In this document: piece after piece, positions 62,628 to 64,000 of the stretch
How the letters are laid out: the number at the start of each line of letters is the position of its first letter
Position numbering within the stretch: the first letter of the stretch is position 1
Origin: an uncultured Pelagibacteraceae bacterium
GTDB lineage: Bacteria; Pseudomonadota; Alphaproteobacteria; Pelagibacterales; Pelagibacteraceae
DNA length: 64,000 bases
Assembly (NCBI GenBank): GCA_902575835.1
Contig: CACGSX010000003.1
Location: 62,001-126,000, forward strand
Direction of reading: 5' to 3'
Position numbers and translations under genes: made by a program
The notes under the pieces: model-generated
The model's input: the letters and a program-made list of their open reading frames with translations, nothing else
Databases searched by the model: none
What the model was told of the DNA's origin: nothing

Positions 62628-62630
62628 TTG

Positions 62631-63065
62631 ATGAATTATTACCTTCTTTTTAAATCTTTGCATTTAATCTCAGTTATATCCTGGATGGCTGGTCTATTAT
62701 ATCTACCAAGAATTTTCGTATACCATGCTGAAAATAGTGATGATAGAAAAATCTCAGATGTATTTAAGATCATGGAAAAAAAATTGTATTTTTACATAAT
62801 GACACCAGCAATGATTCTATCATGGATATTTGGATTGCTTTTAATTCACAGCGTAGGATTTCAGCAACTAGGCCAAACGTGGATGGTATTAAAAATTGTA
62901 TTTGTGGTATTCCTTACTATTTATCATTTTTATCTAGGGAAAACCTTAAATCAGTTTAAATTTGATCAAAATACTCATTCTCATAAATTTTACAGATTAA
63001 TTAATGAAATTCCTACAATATTGCTTATTTTGATTGTTTTTGTAGTAATATTTAAGCCTTTATAG
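62631..63065 (+). CDS. hemJ: Protoporphyrinogen IX oxidase HemJ
   Basis: A 144-residue membrane protein with about four helices; the family signature [28 protein letters not shown] (here [18 protein letters not shown]) includes the conserved His that binds heme. HemJ oxidises protoporphyrinogen IX in bacteria lacking HemG and HemY. ATG at 62631 is preferred over TTG at 62628. Operon hemE-hemH-hemJ thus covers the last steps of heme synthesis except coproporphyrinogen oxidase. Confidence 0.93.
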   Translation: MNYYLLFKSLHLISVISWMAGLLYLPRIFVYHAENSDDRKISDVFKIMEKKLYFYIMTPAMILSWIFGLLLIHSVGFQQLGQTWMVLKIVFVVFLTIYHFYLGKTLNQFKFDQNTHSHKFYRLINEIPTILLILIVFVVIFKPL

Positions 63066-63126
63066 GGTTGAAATCGTTAAACACTTAACTATATTATATT
63101 TATCTAAAAAACAAACTCCCCATATT

Positions 63127-64000
63127 ATGAATATCCAAGAATTAAAAGAAAAAAGCTCAGAAAAACTTATTAGTGAAGCAGAAAATTTAGGCATTGAAAA
63201 CGCTAGCACCCTAAGAAGACAGGAAATCTATTTTGCAATATTAAAAAAATTAGCAGAAAAAGGAGAAGAAATCACTGGTGGTGGTGTGCTCCAATTACTT
63301 CAAGATGGATTTGGTTTTCTCAGAGCAATAGAGTCAAATTATTTACCTGGTGCAGATGATATTTATGTAAGTCCAAATCAGATAAGAAGATTTGGATTAA
63401 GAACAGGGGACACTGTTGAAGGACCAATTAGAGCTCCAAAAGAGGGTGAAAGATATTTTGCATTGTTACAAGTCAGTAAAATTAATTTCGAAGAGACTGA
63501 TAAATTTAAACATAAAATAGCTTTTGATAATTTAACCCCATTGTATCCAAATAAACAATTAGTAATGGAAGTAGAAACCAACAAGGTTGAAAAAAAAATC
63601 GATTTAACACCAAGATTAATCGATTTAGTAAGCCCTATTGGCAAAGGTCAAAGATCATTGATAATTTCACCACCTAAAGCAGGTAAAACTATGATTTTAC
63701 AAAGTATAGCTAATTCAATTACTGCTAATCATCCAGAATGCTACCTAATGGTTCTTTTAATTGATGAAAGACCAGAGGAGGTTACAGATATGCAGAGGAC
63801 TGTTAAAGGTGAAGTTATAAGTTCTACTTTCGATGAACCAGCTCAAAGGCACGTAGCTGTAGCTGAAATGGTAATTGAAAAAGCCAAAAGATTAACAGAG
63901 CACAAAAAAGATGTAGTTATATTATTAGACTCAATAACAAGACTCGGAAGAGCTTATAATGCAGTAGTTCCAAGCTCAGGGAAAGTACTAACTGGAGGTG
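63127..64000 (+). CDS. rho: Transcription termination factor Rho, partial
   Basis: The first 291 residues of Rho; the window ends inside the gene. Visible: N-terminal domain [22 protein letters not shown], cold-shock-like RNA-binding [26 protein letters not shown], the Walker A region [32 protein letters not shown] and [11 protein letters not shown] (Walker B). The C-terminal secondary RNA-binding part is beyond the edge. Downstream of hemJ with a 61-base gap, a conserved alphaproteobacterial linkage near the origin. Confidence 0.95.
   Translation, partial: MNIQELKEKSSEKLISEAENLGIENASTLRRQEIYFAILKKLAEKGEEITGGGVLQLLQDGFGFLRAIESNYLPGADDIYVSPNQIRRFGLRTGDTVEGPIRAPKEGERYFALLQVSKINFEETDKFKHKIAFDNLTPLYPNKQLVMEVETNKVEKKIDLTPRLIDLVSPIGKGQRSLIISPPKAGKTMILQSIANSITANHPECYLMVLLIDERPEEVTDMQRTVKGEVISSTFDEPAQRHVAVAEMVIEKAKRLTEHKKDVVILLDSITRLGRAYNAVVPSSGKVLTGG

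Noticed and set aside
63079-63092. GTTAA-ACAC-TTAAC inverted repeat before rho
   Set aside because: Short arms in very AT-rich DNA; expected by chance, and no known site is matched.
1-64000. CRISPR arrays, insertion sequences, prophage or toxin-antitoxin loci
   Set aside because: No regularly spaced direct repeats, no transposase or integrase reading frame, and no terminal repeats were seen in the window.

Overview
The window is a gene-dense, strongly AT-rich stretch of an alphaproteobacterial chromosome. It is most consistent with a SAR11-type (Pelagibacter-like) marine bacterium. Four things point this way: very low GC with A/T-ending codons, gaps of a few bases or overlaps between most genes, no mobile elements, and a diagnostic gene order around the replication origin (hisB/hslVU/smr/tim44-like/fxsA/secB/dnaQ/coaE/aroE/maf/PPSR, then an intergenic gap, then hemE/hemH/hemJ/rho). 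The lineage call is an inference from content and style, not from a marker-gene comparison.

Region 1-5.9 kb: a partial FMN-dependent alpha-hydroxy-acid (lactate) dehydrogenase, a PagL-like outer-membrane protein, and a compact cytochrome c maturation operon in the order ccmC-D-E-F-G-H (minus strand). A long hairpin lies in the ccmC leader/hspQ trailer. Region 5.9-21.5 kb: yciB and DUF2794, a BI-1-like membrane protein, an aldo/keto reductase, an IalB-like protein, argG, a photolyase-like flavoprotein without the usual N-terminal domain, a secreted acidic parallel beta-helix protein, a second photolyase/cryptochrome with a 42-codon DUF2256 gene overlapping its stop, an SDR, a PQQ-type sugar dehydrogenase, an MBL-fold hydrolase, and the tesA / ybbA-ybbP divergon. 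Region 21.5-33 kb: the hemC-hemD-mscS-yggT-folD run, then tsaD, a glycosyltransferase-like gene, an EVE protein and acetyl-CoA synthetase. These are followed by a two-gene sodium:solute symporter with a strong terminator. Region 33-47 kb: rpe, heparinase-like, purH, tRNA-Gly(GCC), ftsK, lolA, two tandem pilins and a complete TRAP transporter.

Region 47-64 kb is the origin-proximal block. It has his genes (hisE separated from hisF by an acyltransferase, plus a previously easy-to-miss 43-residue lipoprotein between hisH and hisA), hslVU, the conserved alphaproteobacterial run to PPSR, and a 281-bp gap with four DnaA-box-like sequences that I interpret as oriC. On the other side come hemE-hemH-hemJ and a partial rho. 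Heme is a recurring theme: hemC/hemD, hemE/H/J and the ccm operon together cover much of heme synthesis and its delivery to c-type cytochromes.

No CRISPR, prophage, IS element or defence island is visible. The most interesting items are small-scale: the ccmC-leader hairpin with a pyrimidine-rich loop, the putative oriC, two adjacent small genes each broken by a single apparent mutation, the hidden lipoprotein in the his operon, a 27-residue acidic beta-helix repeat, a photolyase lacking the CxxC iron-sulfur ligands, and start or stop codons of opposing genes sharing the same four-base palindrome.
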